From Camellia lanceoleosa (Eukaryota; Streptophyta; Magnoliopsida; Ericales; Theaceae), in the NCBI GenBank assembly GCA_025200525.1, contig CM045762.1:25225084-25289083 (forward strand): a stretch of DNA of 64,000 nt. The letters run 5' to 3'. Below are positions 42,983 to 56,960 of this stretch, in pieces. The first letter of the stretch is position 1. Each line of letters opens with the position of its first letter. The position numbers were made by a program, and so were the translations under genes. The notes beneath the pieces are model-generated. The model had not been told where the DNA came from. It worked only from the letters and a program-made list of their open reading frames with translations, and did not search any database.

Positions 42983-43180
42983 GTGATTGCTCGTTCTCAT
43001 TGCAAAATAACTTGTGAAAATGAAGAGGAACAACAAAGCAGCAAGGCACGTCGGGGTTGCCCTACATCTCCCAAATGTGAGGGTTGCATGGCATGTGTTT
43101 GCGTCGGTTGCGGCATGTGCAGGTTTGAAGATTGCAACTGCCAAACATGCATTGATTTCATCCAAAACTTGGGACAGTAG
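42983..43180 (+). pseudogene. Cys-rich exon remnant, copy 2b
   Basis: This frame is uninterrupted from GTG 42983 to the stop at 43178-43180. It reads SHCKITCENEEE..., then CPTSPKCEGCMACVCVGCGM and CRFEDCNCQTCIDFIQNLGQ. It shares most cysteines with 614-811 but starts with changes at the first CxxC. A TGA lies just upstream (LxLEVIA), and no ATG is present. It is more intact than copy 1 in the middle, less so at the start; probably a dead terminal exon. Confidence 0.5.
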
Positions 43181-43985
43181 GTCTTTGAATCATCTTAAAT
43201 GGCTCTATTTTATTGCTGAGAAAATGAGAAAGAAAATTTGAAAACCTTTCAAAGCCTCCAAATATTCTTTCTAGAATTTGAATATTTTCCTTCCCTTTGT
43301 TGTTGTCTAATAGTTGAGCTCGTTTTGTGTTTGGTTGCTGAGAAGACGGGAAGGAAAATTTGGAAGCCTCCAAACATTCCTTTCCAGAACTTGTACATCT
43401 TCCTTTTCTCTGTTATTGTCTAATAATTGAGTTCCTTAGTGTTTGGTTGCTAAGAAGACAAGAAAAAAAAAATTTGAAAACCTTTTAAAACCTCCGGACA
43501 TTCCTTTTCAGAATCTCGACATTTTCCTTGTGTTTGTTGTTATCTAATAATTTAGTTCCTTAGTAGTCATGCCAGTGTTTTCCAACTTTTGTCAATTCGA
43601 AAGAGAGATCAATGAGAAGTTTCATTTTCTGTTGTTTGAAATTAGTATAAAACTTTTGTTATGCAATCTTACCAAAAAATTATATGAAATAAAAGTTTTG
43701 AGCAGCTGGTTGTTGGACTTTACCTCAATTTTTATTTCTTCTGAAAGAGGAAAAATTATTGGGGCAATAGTGGCCTATGTTGACACATACTTTTCATTCT
43801 TATTGATCAACAATTTTTATTTTGGATTAGCATGATAAATTTTTAAATAATGTATTTCGGGAAGAAAAATTTTATTACTAACCAATATTCTTAATTTTTT
43901 TGCCAAAATTCTATGAGAAATTTTAAGTCAGAAATAGAGAAGAGCATTTTTCTCCATACTAGTCATTTGGAAACACTAGGAAAAA

Positions 43986-44326
43986 GGCAAATTTTTGGCT
44001 AAAAGAGCCAAAAAAATATCAAAAAGTCACCAAATTGTTTACTATTAGCTAAAAAAGTCAAATATTACATCAACCTGTTCTCTTACAAAAAAAATTAACT
44101 TTTTCAGCAACTTTTCAAATACTTTAACCTTTTTTTAGCTCTTGAAAAAGTCAAAAAAGTAAAATCCCAAATGCCCACTAAAGTTTAGAGAGTTGCTAAA
44201 AAAGCTATTTTTTGTAAGTAAAAAAGTTGATATGACATTTGGGCTTTTTAGTTGAGGACAAACAGCTTAGTAATTTCATTTTATTTATTTATTTTTGACT
44301 CTTTTAGCCAAAATTAGCTTTTTTGC
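43986..44326. mobile_element. Inverted-repeat MITE
   Basis: The left arm GCAAATTTTTGGCTAAAAGA pairs with the right arm TCTTTTAGCCAAAATTAGCT plus TTTTTTGC. The segment is missing from duplication copy 1, supporting insertion. Family uncertain. Confidence 0.6.
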
Positions 44327-44480
44327 ATGTCCCAAAATAAAGAAGAAAAAGAACAGGAACAGAACAAAACAAGGATCGGAGAAAAGAGATGTCCAAGATG
44401 ATTGTTTTCTATATATCATGGTTTCATCAATTTCTCCAAAAAAATGAAGGTAAGATTGGGTACTTAACCTATTTTAGGGG

Positions 44481-44610
44481 TGTTTTGGGAAGATGGTTAT
44501 AATCAGCTTTTTGGTAAAAAGCTGCTTATAAGCAGCTTATAAGTAGCTTTTTTGTGAGAGAGGAAGTTGGTTATAATCCAAAAAGCGAATTATAACCAAC
44601 TTGCCAAAAT
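44481..44610. mobile_element. Small inverted-repeat element
   Basis: GGTTATAATCAGCTTTTTGG on the left faces CCAAAAAGCGAATTATAACC on the right, with internal AGCTGCTTATAAGCAGCT palindromes. Also absent from copy 1. Confidence 0.55.
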
Positions 44611-44810
44611 AGGCCTTAGCCAGATTCTCATACATTGGGTGGCTCTATAAATATTATATGTGAAATGACAAAAGACTGATTGGTCTGATTATCATCTCTC
44701 AAAAGAAGGGGCACTCTTATTTCTATAATATAGCCGGAAAAAGTTACGCACACATAGTGTAAAGAAAAGTGCACGTAGCATTGCTAATAATAGCATAGAT
44801 ATTAGACTGA

Positions 44811-45060
44811 GCCTCCGTTTGGGAAGTGGGTTGATTTTTTGACTTTTTAACTTTTTTAGCTATTTTAGCTTGGGCTAAAAAGCTTGGTTTAGAAAAGACT
44901 TTTTGACTTTTTAGCTTTTTTGACTTTTTTTGTGAGAGAAAAATGTAATAATTATGGATTGGATGTGATGTTTTGTTTTTTGTGACTAAAATAACCTATT
45001 TTGTCTTTTGTGACTAAAATAGCCAAATAAACCCCGCTTAGCTCGTACAAACGGAGCCCG
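44811..45060. mobile_element. MITE with GCCTCCGTTTG termini
   Basis: The ends GCCTCCGTTTG and CAAACGGAGCCC are inverted repeats. The flanks ACTGA | ACAAG join directly in copy 1 (4042-4051, ACTGAACAAG), which gives the empty site. Interior is rich in GACTTTTTAGCTTTT. The TSD is only 2-3 bp, so the superfamily is uncertain (Harbinger-like possible). Confidence 0.75.
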
Positions 45061-45361
45061 AACAAGATGAGCCAACACCAAATCAACCCGATCCAAAGGT
45101 AAACATTAAACAAATTGAAACACAATTGCAAAAGCCTACAAGTCGCTCTAAAATTCAAGAATCGGAGAGAAAATACATAGCGAGAAGGCACAGAGCTATT
45201 TGCCAAAACTAATCTAATTGTATTAAAATTTTGGGTATTGCTAATCACTTGCGAATGGGGTTGTGTATCTCCTGAAATTGCTTGCATGCATAACATCAAA
45301 TATCAGCCTCCCTCTCTCCCTCTCTTTCTCTCCCCGTGTCTAAGAAAGCCTTGAATATCAA

Positions 45362-46162
45362 CAAGGGCGGATCCAGAATTCGTCGATGGGATGGGCTAAT
45401 ATTAAGATAAAATTATATAATATATTTTAAGTATAACCACATAAGAAAAAAGAGAATTCAATAATATAATCTAAATTAATATTTAAATTTATTGATTAGA
45501 AACAATCTAATTAAGTTGTACTCGATGAGTCTCCAAATATTCGAATTCATCGATTACAAAATCTAGATCAATTTTCAATGTAAGGGTCTCATTCAAGGTA
45601 GAGAGACAAGCAATCGGCAAGATACTCATCCCCCATTGAATTGCAAATGGCAGTTTTAACATATTTCAAAGTTAAAAAACTAAGAGCAATATAGAACATT
45701 GAACAAGGCAGCATCATAAAAAAACTAAGAGTAATATAATATTTGTTGCATAAAGACAAAATTTTAAAACCATTGTTAATCAATTCCATTCTCAAACAAC
45801 GAAATAAAATAATTGATTAATTACATTTACCCAAAATGTTAGAAAATTGGAGTTGCTGTAGGCTATTAGAGACAACGGAGAAGACAAAGAGAGGGCTGCT
45901 TGTGAGAATTGTTTTAGAAGATTTGTTCTTTAAACAAATACAAACCTATTAGCCTGCCTATCTATTTTTTTGGATAAATATTGGACAGCTATTGGGCTGC
46001 TTATTTAAAAAACAAACAAAAAATCTATTAGCCCTTATTTGGGGCTGGGCTGGGCTGGGAGAGGTTGGAAGGTTGGGTTGGGTGGGAAAAAAAATTTCTA
46101 CAAATTTTTTAAATTTTGGGCTGGGCTGCAGCCACCTATGCCCAGCCCTAGGTCCGTCCTTG
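45362..46162 (-). mobile_element. hAT-like element with transposase remnant
   Basis: 8-bp duplications AATATCAA (45354-45361, 46163-46170) flank imperfect inverted ends CAAGGGCGGATCCAG and CTAGGTCCGTCCTTG, as in hAT elements. On the minus strand 45795-45530 encodes the end of a hAT transposase: YVKTAICNSMGDEYLADCLS, then after a one-base frameshift TLKIDLDFVIDEFEYLETHR. At 801 bp it has lost most of the transposase and is non-autonomous. Confidence 0.8.
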
Positions 46163-46224
46163 AATATCAACTAACCAAACAACACATTATCTGTCATCAA
46201 TCAGATCTATCAAGGTTAGCATCT

Positions 46225-46317
46225 ATGAAATCAAAAAGCAACCATGACTTCTCATCAATCTTAACTTGCATTCACCTTGGCATTCTATTTGTTTTCATGG
46301 CGCTGTCAACTTGGTAG
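46225..46317 (+). CDS. 30-aa ORF with hydrophobic core
   Basis: MKSKSNHDFSSILTCIHLGI is followed by a hydrophobic run ending FMALSTW and a stop. It looks like a signal-peptide exon, with TTG|GTAGGA a possible donor at its end, but nothing downstream supports a gene. Low certainty. Confidence 0.2.
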   Translation: MKSKSNHDFSSILTCIHLGILFVFMALSTW

Positions 46318-46689
46318 GAATGATTCTTTCAAGTTGATAGTGGAGATGCTACTATACTTTTGTAAAGCCTTTCGAGTAAAGATACAAGGTATATATGAAG
46401 CTTTCAGAAGTGCCCAAAACATTTAGAAGTTTTCATTTACACTAGTTATCGCCAACTAAATTTTAAAAATCAAAATAAGAAGTCAAAAAATCTTTCAATC
46501 TACTCAAATAAGAAGTCAAAAAATCTTTCAATCTACAATGTATATATGAAAGAGTTTGGGAATATATGAAAAATATATTGGGATTCTGACTACTATGGCA
46601 TTATCACCACATTAAAGAGAACCCCATATGGCTGTCATTAGCATGACCAAAAATTGAAAAGTTTGATAGAATAAGGAGTACTTGGGGGG

Positions 46690-47870
46690 TTAAGCATTTT
46701 ACTGTTTCGTCAAAGTTTGCAAACCTTGATGGGACAATATGGTGGTTTTCGGGTGTATATGGCTCTAATAGTTGAAGATGGGGGGAGATCTTTTGGGACA
46801 AGTTCAGGAGTTTTTTTGGTGTACATTCTCCTAATTGGTGTTTGGGTAAGGATTTTAATGTCGTTAGGGTATTGTCAGAAGAGTAGAATGGTTGATAGAA
46901 TATATGAAAGGGGTTTATCAGATGACTTTGTGATTGGTAGGGATAATATTTTAGTTTCTCATGTACGGTTTACAGATAATAAAAAAAAAAAAAAAAAAAT
47001 TCTCTTCTAGTGAGGAGGATACATTCGTAATTTGTGTTCTCTTCTTAGGGTGCTTGAAATGGTCTTGGGGCTTAAAAAAAAGAGAGTACAATTGTTGGAA
47101 TTCATTTTCCGCAAGATAGGTTGAAGAGGTTAGAAGGGCTGTTGGGTTATTCCATTGAAACTTTACCAATGAAGTATTTGGGCTTCCTCTAGGAGAGAAT
47201 CCAAGGGATGAGACTTTTAGAGCTTAGTACTGGAAAAGATTGGATGGTTGGGAAAAAAAACCATTAACCATTTACTAAATATGGATGTAATTCTCGTGTT
47301 GTTGATAGAGGAACTCTCGCTCTGCATAGAAGTTTATTTCTCATGGCTTATCACATTTTTCCCACTTTACCCGTCTTCTTTTGTGTAACGGAACAAATAT
47401 TCGATTTTGGAAGGATGCTTGGAAGGGGAATATTCCACTTCTTTAGAAATCTTAATGACCCTGAAGCCAATGAATTTATTTTGTTATCAGCTATCCTTCA
47501 GAGTGTTTCTTTATCAAGTGCTTTTGAGGACAAAAGGTTGTGGACTCTTCATTCTTTTGGGTTTTCTCTTACAAATCCCTTTTTTTTTTTATAAGATCGT
47601 TGATGATTCAATCTTTGTCCCTCACAAGTTAACTTGGAGTGCATACGTGCCCATAAAGGTTAAAGTGTTTGCAAGGACATTGGCTCATTTGAAACTTACC
47701 AATGATGTGGTTCAAAAGAGAAGGCCAAATTGTCCTTTACTCCCTCAATGGTGTGTCATGTTACATGTATAAAGGGGCCAAGGGAAGCAATGATCATTTA
47801 TTTTTGTATTGCCCTATTATTGCTTTGTCATTATGATGGAGAGGGTGTTTTGACTAATAGAGTTGGATTT
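46690..47870 (+). pseudogene. Old LINE ORF2 remnant
   Basis: Three pieces in order recall plant LINE ORF2. An endonuclease part reads WWFSGVYG, W-C-L-G-KDFNVVRVLSEE (about 46738-46885). An RT-end part reads GIHFPQDRLKRLEGLLGYSI, ETLPMKYLGF (47095-47190). A zinc-finger-reverse-transcriptase part reads TWSAYVPIKVKVFARTLAHL (47632-47770). Frames shift and large internal parts, including the RT catalytic core, are gone. It is a different LINE family from 24811-31933 and much older. Confidence 0.7.
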
Positions 47871-47964
47871 AATGATCTTCCTTTTGGTGTTCATATGCTT
47901 TATTGATTTTAGAGATTTTGGATCAAATAATAATGATATTTTTTATTTAAATAATATAAATAAT

Positions 47965-48120
47965 ATTAAAAAAAATCTTATCGAGCCAAATCGAGTTGAG
48001 CCGAGCTCGAACCCAGTTACTTATCGAGCCAAGCCGAACTCAATAAATGAGCTTGATAAGCAATGAACCGAGCTCGAGCTCAGCAAAACTCAGTTCGGCT
48101 CTTGTTTGCAACCCTACTAT
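47965..48120. repeat. GAGCTCGAGC-rich fragment
   Basis: Repeated GAGCC(A/G)A and GAGCTCGA motifs (CGAGCCAAATCGAGTTGAGC; CGAGCTCGAGCTCAGC) typical of short plant repeats. No gene. Confidence 0.4.
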
Positions 48121-48145
48121 TTGGTGCAACTTTTGATACTATTTT

Positions 48146-48520
48146 AAGAAGCACAGACACTTTTAAGAAGTCAACGTATCGTGTTGACCCGACACTCGTT
48201 AGATACTTCCCAACACTACACATGAAACACATTATAAGTTTAAATAAAATAACTTGAAATCTAATTATAAAATAAAAAATAATATAAATTTATATCTATT
48301 ATCTTCCTTTAGACTTTAAAAATTATTATATTTTACTCAAATATTCATATATATGAATATAATAATTATTTGACCTTATATATGATATATAATAGATATA
48401 TACAATTATGTATTTTGAACGTATCCTTCATGTGTCATATTTTACATTTTTTTTTTTAATTTTTGTATAAGCATATCAGTCGTGTATGTGTCACGCTGCA
48501 TGTCCATATCCATGCTTCTT
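48146..48520. mobile_element. Candidate MITE with AAGAAGCACAGACAC ends
   Basis: AAGAAGCACAGACAC on the left and GTCCATATCCATGCTTCTT on the right are imperfect inverted repeats; GTGTTGACCCGACAC lies inside the left end and GTGTATGTGTCACG inside the right. The interior is AT-rich. Confidence 0.5.
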
Positions 48521-48752
48521 AGGTGCTACTTATAACTTCTTTTTTTATTAAATTTTGGGAATTTGAGTCTGAGCATTTAGTGCAGCTTTCGTTTATAGCA
48601 TATGAGAAAAAAATAATTTAAATAAGCTGAAAAATGCTAATTATTTGAAAGTTTGAGGGATATTTTTAGCTTATACATTTTATTATTGACTTTTTAGCTT
48701 TAGAAAAGTAACACCAAACAAGCCTACGACATGGCATAGCACGAAGTCTTAA

Positions 48753-51277
<2,525 letters not shown>

Positions 51278-51513
51278 AAGTGGTACGAGTTATACCGAAC
51301 ACACGAGTCTATATGAGCTATAAGATGTCCTAGAAAAGAATTAGGGACATTACATCTACATGTGAGAGTGTGTGTGTTAATTTCTGTACATGAAAAAACT
51401 GAATCTAAACATGAACAGATGAAATTGAAACGAATGAACTGGGATTGAATGTTCTGAACACTGTGAAAAGAACTATTTGCCTATATTTATTATTGTTCTG
51501 TTTACCTATAGCG

Positions 51514-52313
51514 ATGGAAAATGCTAGAAGTGATGATACAGCATGATCTTCTGAGGCTCGCATGAGTCGCATGGAACAAATGCTTGCAGCCTTAACAGAA
51601 TCTCTAAGGTAACAACCTATGCTTCCTCCACCTCCACTAGTACAAAATGAACTAGATAACAATGACATAATCAATCTGACCCAGAAGTTTATGAAAATGA
51701 AACCGCCAACGTTCTTGGGTGGGATTGAACCATTGAAAGCTAAGACATGGTTACTCGAAGTGGAAAAACTATATAAAGTCTTTCCCTGCTCCGAAACTCA
51801 GAAGGTGCTCTTGGCCACCTATACTTTAAAGGATGAATCTCGAACGTGGTGGCTGTTAATCTGAAACGATAATGAAAACATGACATGAACCCAATTCAAG
51901 GAGATCTTCTACGACAAGTACTTCCTTCAATGTTTTCTAGACCGAAAAGTTTCTAAATTTCAAGAACTCAAGTAAGGCAATATGTCAATTGCTAAATATG
52001 AAGCTAAGTTCACCGAATTGGCCCAATTTACTCCACACATGGTGGATACCGATTATAAAAAGGCACGAAAATTTGAAGGAGGCTTGACTTTGGAAGTGTT
52101 TGACCGGATTGGCGTCTTGCCTACCTATGTGGAAGTATTAGACAGAGCTTTGATGGCGGAAGCTACCTTAACAGCTATGAAGCAAAGCAAGGCCCCAACA
52201 ACAACAAAATGGAGAGGTAAGAGGTCGAGGAACAAGTTTAGAAAGGGCAACACCTTTGGAAGTAAAAAGCAAAACACTGGATCCTCCAGTAGCTCTAGTT
52301 AGAGTAGTGGGTC
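51514..52313 (+). pseudogene. gag: Chromovirus gag, upstream part
   Basis: MENARSDDTA is followed by a stop, then ARMSRMEQMLAALTESLR and a capsid domain (KMKPPTFLGGIEPLKAKTWL, then WLLEVEKLYKVFPC). More stops and an in-frame continuation (SIAKYEAKFTELAQFTPHMV, then MAEATLTAMKQSKAPTT) follow. It is cut at a Ser-rich linker by copia-2 and its zinc knuckles lie at 57612-57720. Stops are at positions where Trp, Gln or Arg codons would be expected. Confidence 0.88.
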
Positions 52314-52475
52314 TATACTGATAAATGAGAATGAATAGAAATCTTGTCTATTTAATCAATAAATTGAGTAATCAACTGAGTACAATTATATAAGCTAATA
52401 GAATAAAATCCTAACAACCTAAAGGACTAAAATATCCTTAATGAACAATATAAACTACAAAATTCACACCCCCTC

Positions 52476-53300
52476 TCAAACTGAGGATACGAGCACAGAA
52501 AGCATCGAAAGTTTGCCAAGAAGAAAACGAAAATGAGCAACAGTGTGAGTCTTCATAAAAAAATTGGCCAACTGAAGAGAGGAGGGAATAAAAGGGAAAG
52601 TAATAGTGCCAGTCTGAAGATACTGTCTAATAAAGTGACAATCTATTTCAACATGCTTGATCCACTCATAGAAGACTGAATCATGGGCAATCTGGACAGC
52701 ACTCTGATTATCACAATACAACAGTTGGATCAGAAAGAGAGACCCATATCAAAAAGAAGCCACCGAAGCCAAACGATCTCGAAAGTAGTATGAGCCATGG
52801 TACGATACTCAGCTTCAGCGGTGGAACGAGCAACAACAAACTGTTTTTTACTCTTTCAGGATATGAGAGAATCAAAAAGGAAAACACAAAGACCAAAAGT
52901 GGATTTATGATCAGAGATGTCACATGCCCAATCAGCATCAACATAGGCACGAAGAGTCAAGTCTGAAGAGGCAGAGATACCAACAAACATTGCAACAAAG
53001 TACCACGAAGGTAGTGCAGAGTATGAAGTAAGGCAGCCCAGTGTGTGAAACAAGGAGCAGAAACAGACTGTTTCTTACTCTTCCAGGATATGAGAGAATC
53101 GCCGAGAAAAACACAAAAACCAGAAGTGGATTTACGATCAGAGATGTCACATGCCCAATCAGAGTCAGCATAGGCACGAAGAGTTAAGTCCGAAGAGGCA
53201 GATAACAACAAACATTGCAACAAAGTGCCACAAAGGTAGCGCAGAGTACGAAGTAAGGCAGCCTAGTGTATGGAACGAGAAGCAGAAACAAACTGACTGA
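52476..53300 (-). pseudogene. pol: Copia-2 RNase H with internal tandem duplication
   Basis: The C-terminal part reads MYCDNQSAVQIAHDSVFYEW, then HVEIDCHFIRQYLQTG. Upstream, a segment encoding SSDLTLRAYADSDWACDISD / STSGFCVFLGDSLISWKSKK is present twice. The copies are ~227 bp apart (52859 to 53086) and have diverged. Duplication of the first catalytic strand region would distort the RNase H fold. Confidence 0.85.
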
Positions 53301-54240
53301 GAATGTGCACAGCATAGGAGATATCCGGACGAGTAACGGTGAGATAAACAAGGCACCCAACTAACTCGCGATACACAGTAAGATCCTCAAGAAGAACGCC
53401 ATCAAAAGCCAAAAACTTAGCATGCAACTCAAGAAAAGTGTCAACAATTTTGTCATCGATGAGATTGGCATGAAAAAGCATATCACGAGGATATTTTGTC
53501 TGAGAGAGAAGATACCCAATAGGAGAAGTAGTAACCTCAATACTAAGAAAATACCGAAGAGATCCCAAATTCTTCATCTCCAACTCCTGAAACAACTGAT
53601 GCTTAACCTCCTTAATAGTACTATAATCAAAGCCAGTAATGATCATATCATCCATATATAAGTGTAGGAGAACAAGGCCATGTAAGTGCATCGAACAAAG
53701 AGAGCACAATCATGATGACTAGAGCGAAAACCAAACTCAGTGCAACAGAGTGAAAACGCCATACCAAGCACGAGGAGACTACTTAAGACCATATAAAGCA
53801 CGGCGAAGACAACAAACAACACTAGGAAAATGAAAGAGACCCAGTGGAGGGAGCATATACACTTCTTCAGCAAGATGCTCATTTAGAAAAGCATTTTTGA
53901 CATCGAGTTGAAACAAAAGCCAGTGATAGGCAGCAGCAACAGAAATAAGAGTGCAAACAGTAATCATCTTGGCAACGGAGGCAAAAGTCTCATCATAATC
54001 AATCCCGTACTCTTGAAAAAAAAACCCTAGGCAACCAAACGAGTTTTGTATCGTTTCAAAGAACCATCATAAAGGGTTTTGACCTTACAGACCCATTTAC
54101 AGCCTACAATATTCTTATCAACAGGTAATGGAACCAAATCCCAAGTCTGAGTGTTAGCCAAAGTAGTTAACTCGTCATTCATGGCAGCAATCCAATTAGG
54201 ATCATGACAAGTTTCCTTGTAGGACTTGGGCTCAAAATAA
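53263..54240 (-). pseudogene. pol: Copia-2 reverse transcriptase, broken
   Basis: It contains LLFQLDVKNAFLNEHLAEEV, then the catalytic LYMDDMIITG (YMDD, near 53665-53640). EVTTSPIGYLLSQTKYPRDM and ELVGCLVYLTVTRPDISYAV follow. Frameshifts lie between 53780 and 53700. The catalytic Asp pair is retained although the frame is not. Confidence 0.85.
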
Positions 54241-54266
54241 ATATGAAGACAAGAAAGAAAGGACTG

Positions 54267-55960
54267 CTAGGAAAGGAAAAAAACATGTATTATCAAAGCT
54301 ATACCAGTTCGGAGGATGACGGTCTCACTTTGGAAAGCGATGTGCAGGAGGAGCGGGATCCAAAGAAACAGCAGGAGGAGCGGGATCCAAAGAAACAGCA
54401 GGAGGGACAGTAAAGCTAGAGACAGGCGAACTCGGAAATGATTTGCGACCCTGATAAACAAGAAGACGAGCAGGGAAAGCGGGAGCGGGAGAGGAAGTGC
54501 CTGGCGAGATAGCAAAAGTGCTAGTAAGAGGCAAAGTAGAGATCTCAATATCAGAAACAAACTCATTGGGAGAAACATCAGAAGGAAATGGGTTAATGTA
54601 AACCAATTCATCCTTGGCAATAAGGACAGGAGTGGAAGGTATAGTATAGTAAGGTAGTTTTTCTAAAAATGTGACATGCCTAGACACATATACCTTTTTG
54701 GTGGCAGGATCATAGCACCGATAATCTTTCTGAATAATGACATACCCTAAAAAGACACATAGGACACAACGAGAACTAAACTTAGAACACTCCCGTTTAG
54801 GAAGGAGCACAAAGCATGCAGAACCAAAAATACAAAGAAGAGAATAATTTGAAGTAACACCAAAAAGACGCTCATACGAAGATGAGCCTGAGAGAAGAGG
54901 AGTAGGCATCTGATTAAAAAGATATGTAACAGTGAGCACAGCTTCTCTCCAGAAAACAGAACGGACAAAAGACGAGCAACAAAGAGTGAGCGGTATCAAG
55001 GAGATAGCAATGTTTGCACTCAGCTCGACCATTTTAGGCAGGAGTGACAGAACACGAAGACTGATGAATAGTGCCATGAGTAGCTAAAAACTCCTCAAAC
55101 TCAGACAAGTAACACTCACTCCCCAAATCAGAACGGAGAACTTTAATCGTGATGGAAAACTAAGTGCGAATAATGGAGTGAAAATTAGAATATATTTTGT
55201 AAAAATCAGATTTTTAAGTTATCAAATAAACCCAGGTAAACTGACTATAATCATCCACAAAAGACACATAATATTGCGAACCACCCTTGGTAACTATAGA
55301 GGAAGGACCCCAAACAACAGTATGAATCAAATGAAAATGAGAAGAAGAAATAGAATTACTTTTATTAAAAGGAAGAGCAGATATTTTAGCTAGTTTACAA
55401 TCTCGCCATTCAGAAATATTATCAATGGGAAAACTGCCTAAATGTCCAGACCGAACTAACATCCTCAAACCGTCACTCGATAGATGACCTAACCTAAAAT
55501 GCCAAATATAAAATAAAGAAGACTTATTATTTAAACAAAAAAGAAAACAATGCAATAGAAAGCACTTTTGGAGGAACATACAAGCTGTCCAAGATATAAA
55601 TTTCTCTAACTCTACGCCCGATCCCAATCTGCCTCTTGGATACCCGATCCTGCACAACACAATGAGAAGAAGAGAAAACAACATCAAAACCGGAATCAGA
55701 TAATTGACTAATAGAAATAAGACTGAGTGAAAGGTGAGGCACATAAAATACAAGAGAAAAAGACAAATGGGAAGAGGAAATAGAACCAATAAAGTGTACA
55801 GGCATAGAAGAACCATTAGCAGTAACAATAGTGATAGAAGCAGAAGGGGAGACACAATTACTAAAGAGAGATGTGACAGGGGTTATATGATGTGAACAAC
55901 TAGAATCTAAAATCCACGAAGTGTGGACATTACCCGAAGAGGATGAACCAGACAAACCTA
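54267..55960 (-). pseudogene. pol: Copia-2 protease and integrase, broken
   Basis: The protease motif is SWILDSSCSHHITP (DSGC expected, near 55920). The pre-integrase motif FYIWHFRLGHLSSDGLRMLV comes next, then integrase QYYVSFVDDYSQFTWVYL. The rest of the core follows in the frame of 54325-55077 (VFWREAVLTVTYLFNQMPTP, then SNYSLLCIFGSACFVLLPKR). The linker near 54350-54410 has a 27-bp duplication (GGAGGAGCGGGATCCAAAGA). Confidence 0.85.
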
Positions 55961-56008
55961 ACTGAGTGGTAGTCATAGCGGAGGGCTAGGACGAAAGATT
56001 TGGATTAG

Positions 56009-56960
56009 CTACCATGAAAGACATAAACTGCTCAAACATAGACTGCATATTGGAAGACGGCTCATTCTCAGAAGCTGGTGCAAAAAAGGCGACAGATGAG
56101 CGAGATCCCAAAGATGGCAGCTTAGAGGATGGTGGACCAGACGAACGACCCTTAGGCTGCAAAAGTTTAGGACAAGCATGTTTCCAATGACCTCACTAAC
56201 GACAAAAGCTACATTCATCCATGGAAACCCGAGACTTGGGCTTACCAATAATCTGAAATAAATGAGATGGTGGGGTAGGCAAGAGCGCAGAAGTGACAAA
56301 AACTGACTGGGAGGCAGAAGCACCATGAGCCACCTTAAACTGAGTTTCTTCCGCAATAAGCTTACGGATAGCACCATCAACAGAAGGCAAGGGGAATCGA
56401 TGAAGAATAGCTCCCCGAAGTGGTTCAAATTGATCACGAAGGGCCATAAGAAATTGAACAAGACGTTGCTTCTCCCGATACTTTGTATAACTATCAAGTA
56501 ACTGCAAATCTGATGGTTCCATTAAAGCAAGCTAATCCCAATAAGTTGTCATCTCATTGTAGAACTCCTTAATGGACTTATCTTTTTTACTAGCATTGCG
56601 AATAGACATCTCAAGTTCTTACTGTTTTGTAAAGTTAGACTTAATGTACATAGTTTTCAAATAGTTCCAAACTTGTTTAGAAGTAGAATACTGGGAAAAA
56701 TTCATTTCAATGGTAGTTTGAACTGAATTATGAAACCAAGTAAGAATTTATGCATTTTCCTTATCCCATTTAGAAATATTAGCCTCAGTTTCTTTGGATT
56801 CCATAGGTGTAATAGTTACACCAACAACATAGTTCTACATGCCTTTACCCATTATAAAATTCTTCATTACATGAGACCAATAAGAATAATTGGTATTATC
56901 TAACTTAGTAGTGATAGCTTACAGTTTATCATCAACCATATTTCTAAAATTCAATTCACT
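56009..56960 (-). pseudogene. gag: Copia-2 gag
   Basis: Pieces on the minus strand read SYWSHVMKNF, TTIEMNFSQYSTSKQVWNYL, RQRLVQ-type helices (LVQFLMALRDQFEPLRGAIL) and a CCHC knuckle CSFC-x4-HWKHAC near 56215-56175 with two stops inside it. Matches the UBN2-type gag of plant copia elements. Confidence 0.85.

Larger units (their letters stand above)
42580..45110. repeat. Segmental duplication, copy 2b
   Basis: This re-starts at the equivalent of position ~200 of copy 1 and runs through the Cys-rich exon, the ~115-bp repeats and the site of the solo LTR (empty here). After 43880 it has gained ~900 bp with three inverted-repeat elements that copy 1 lacks. Confidence 0.75.
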
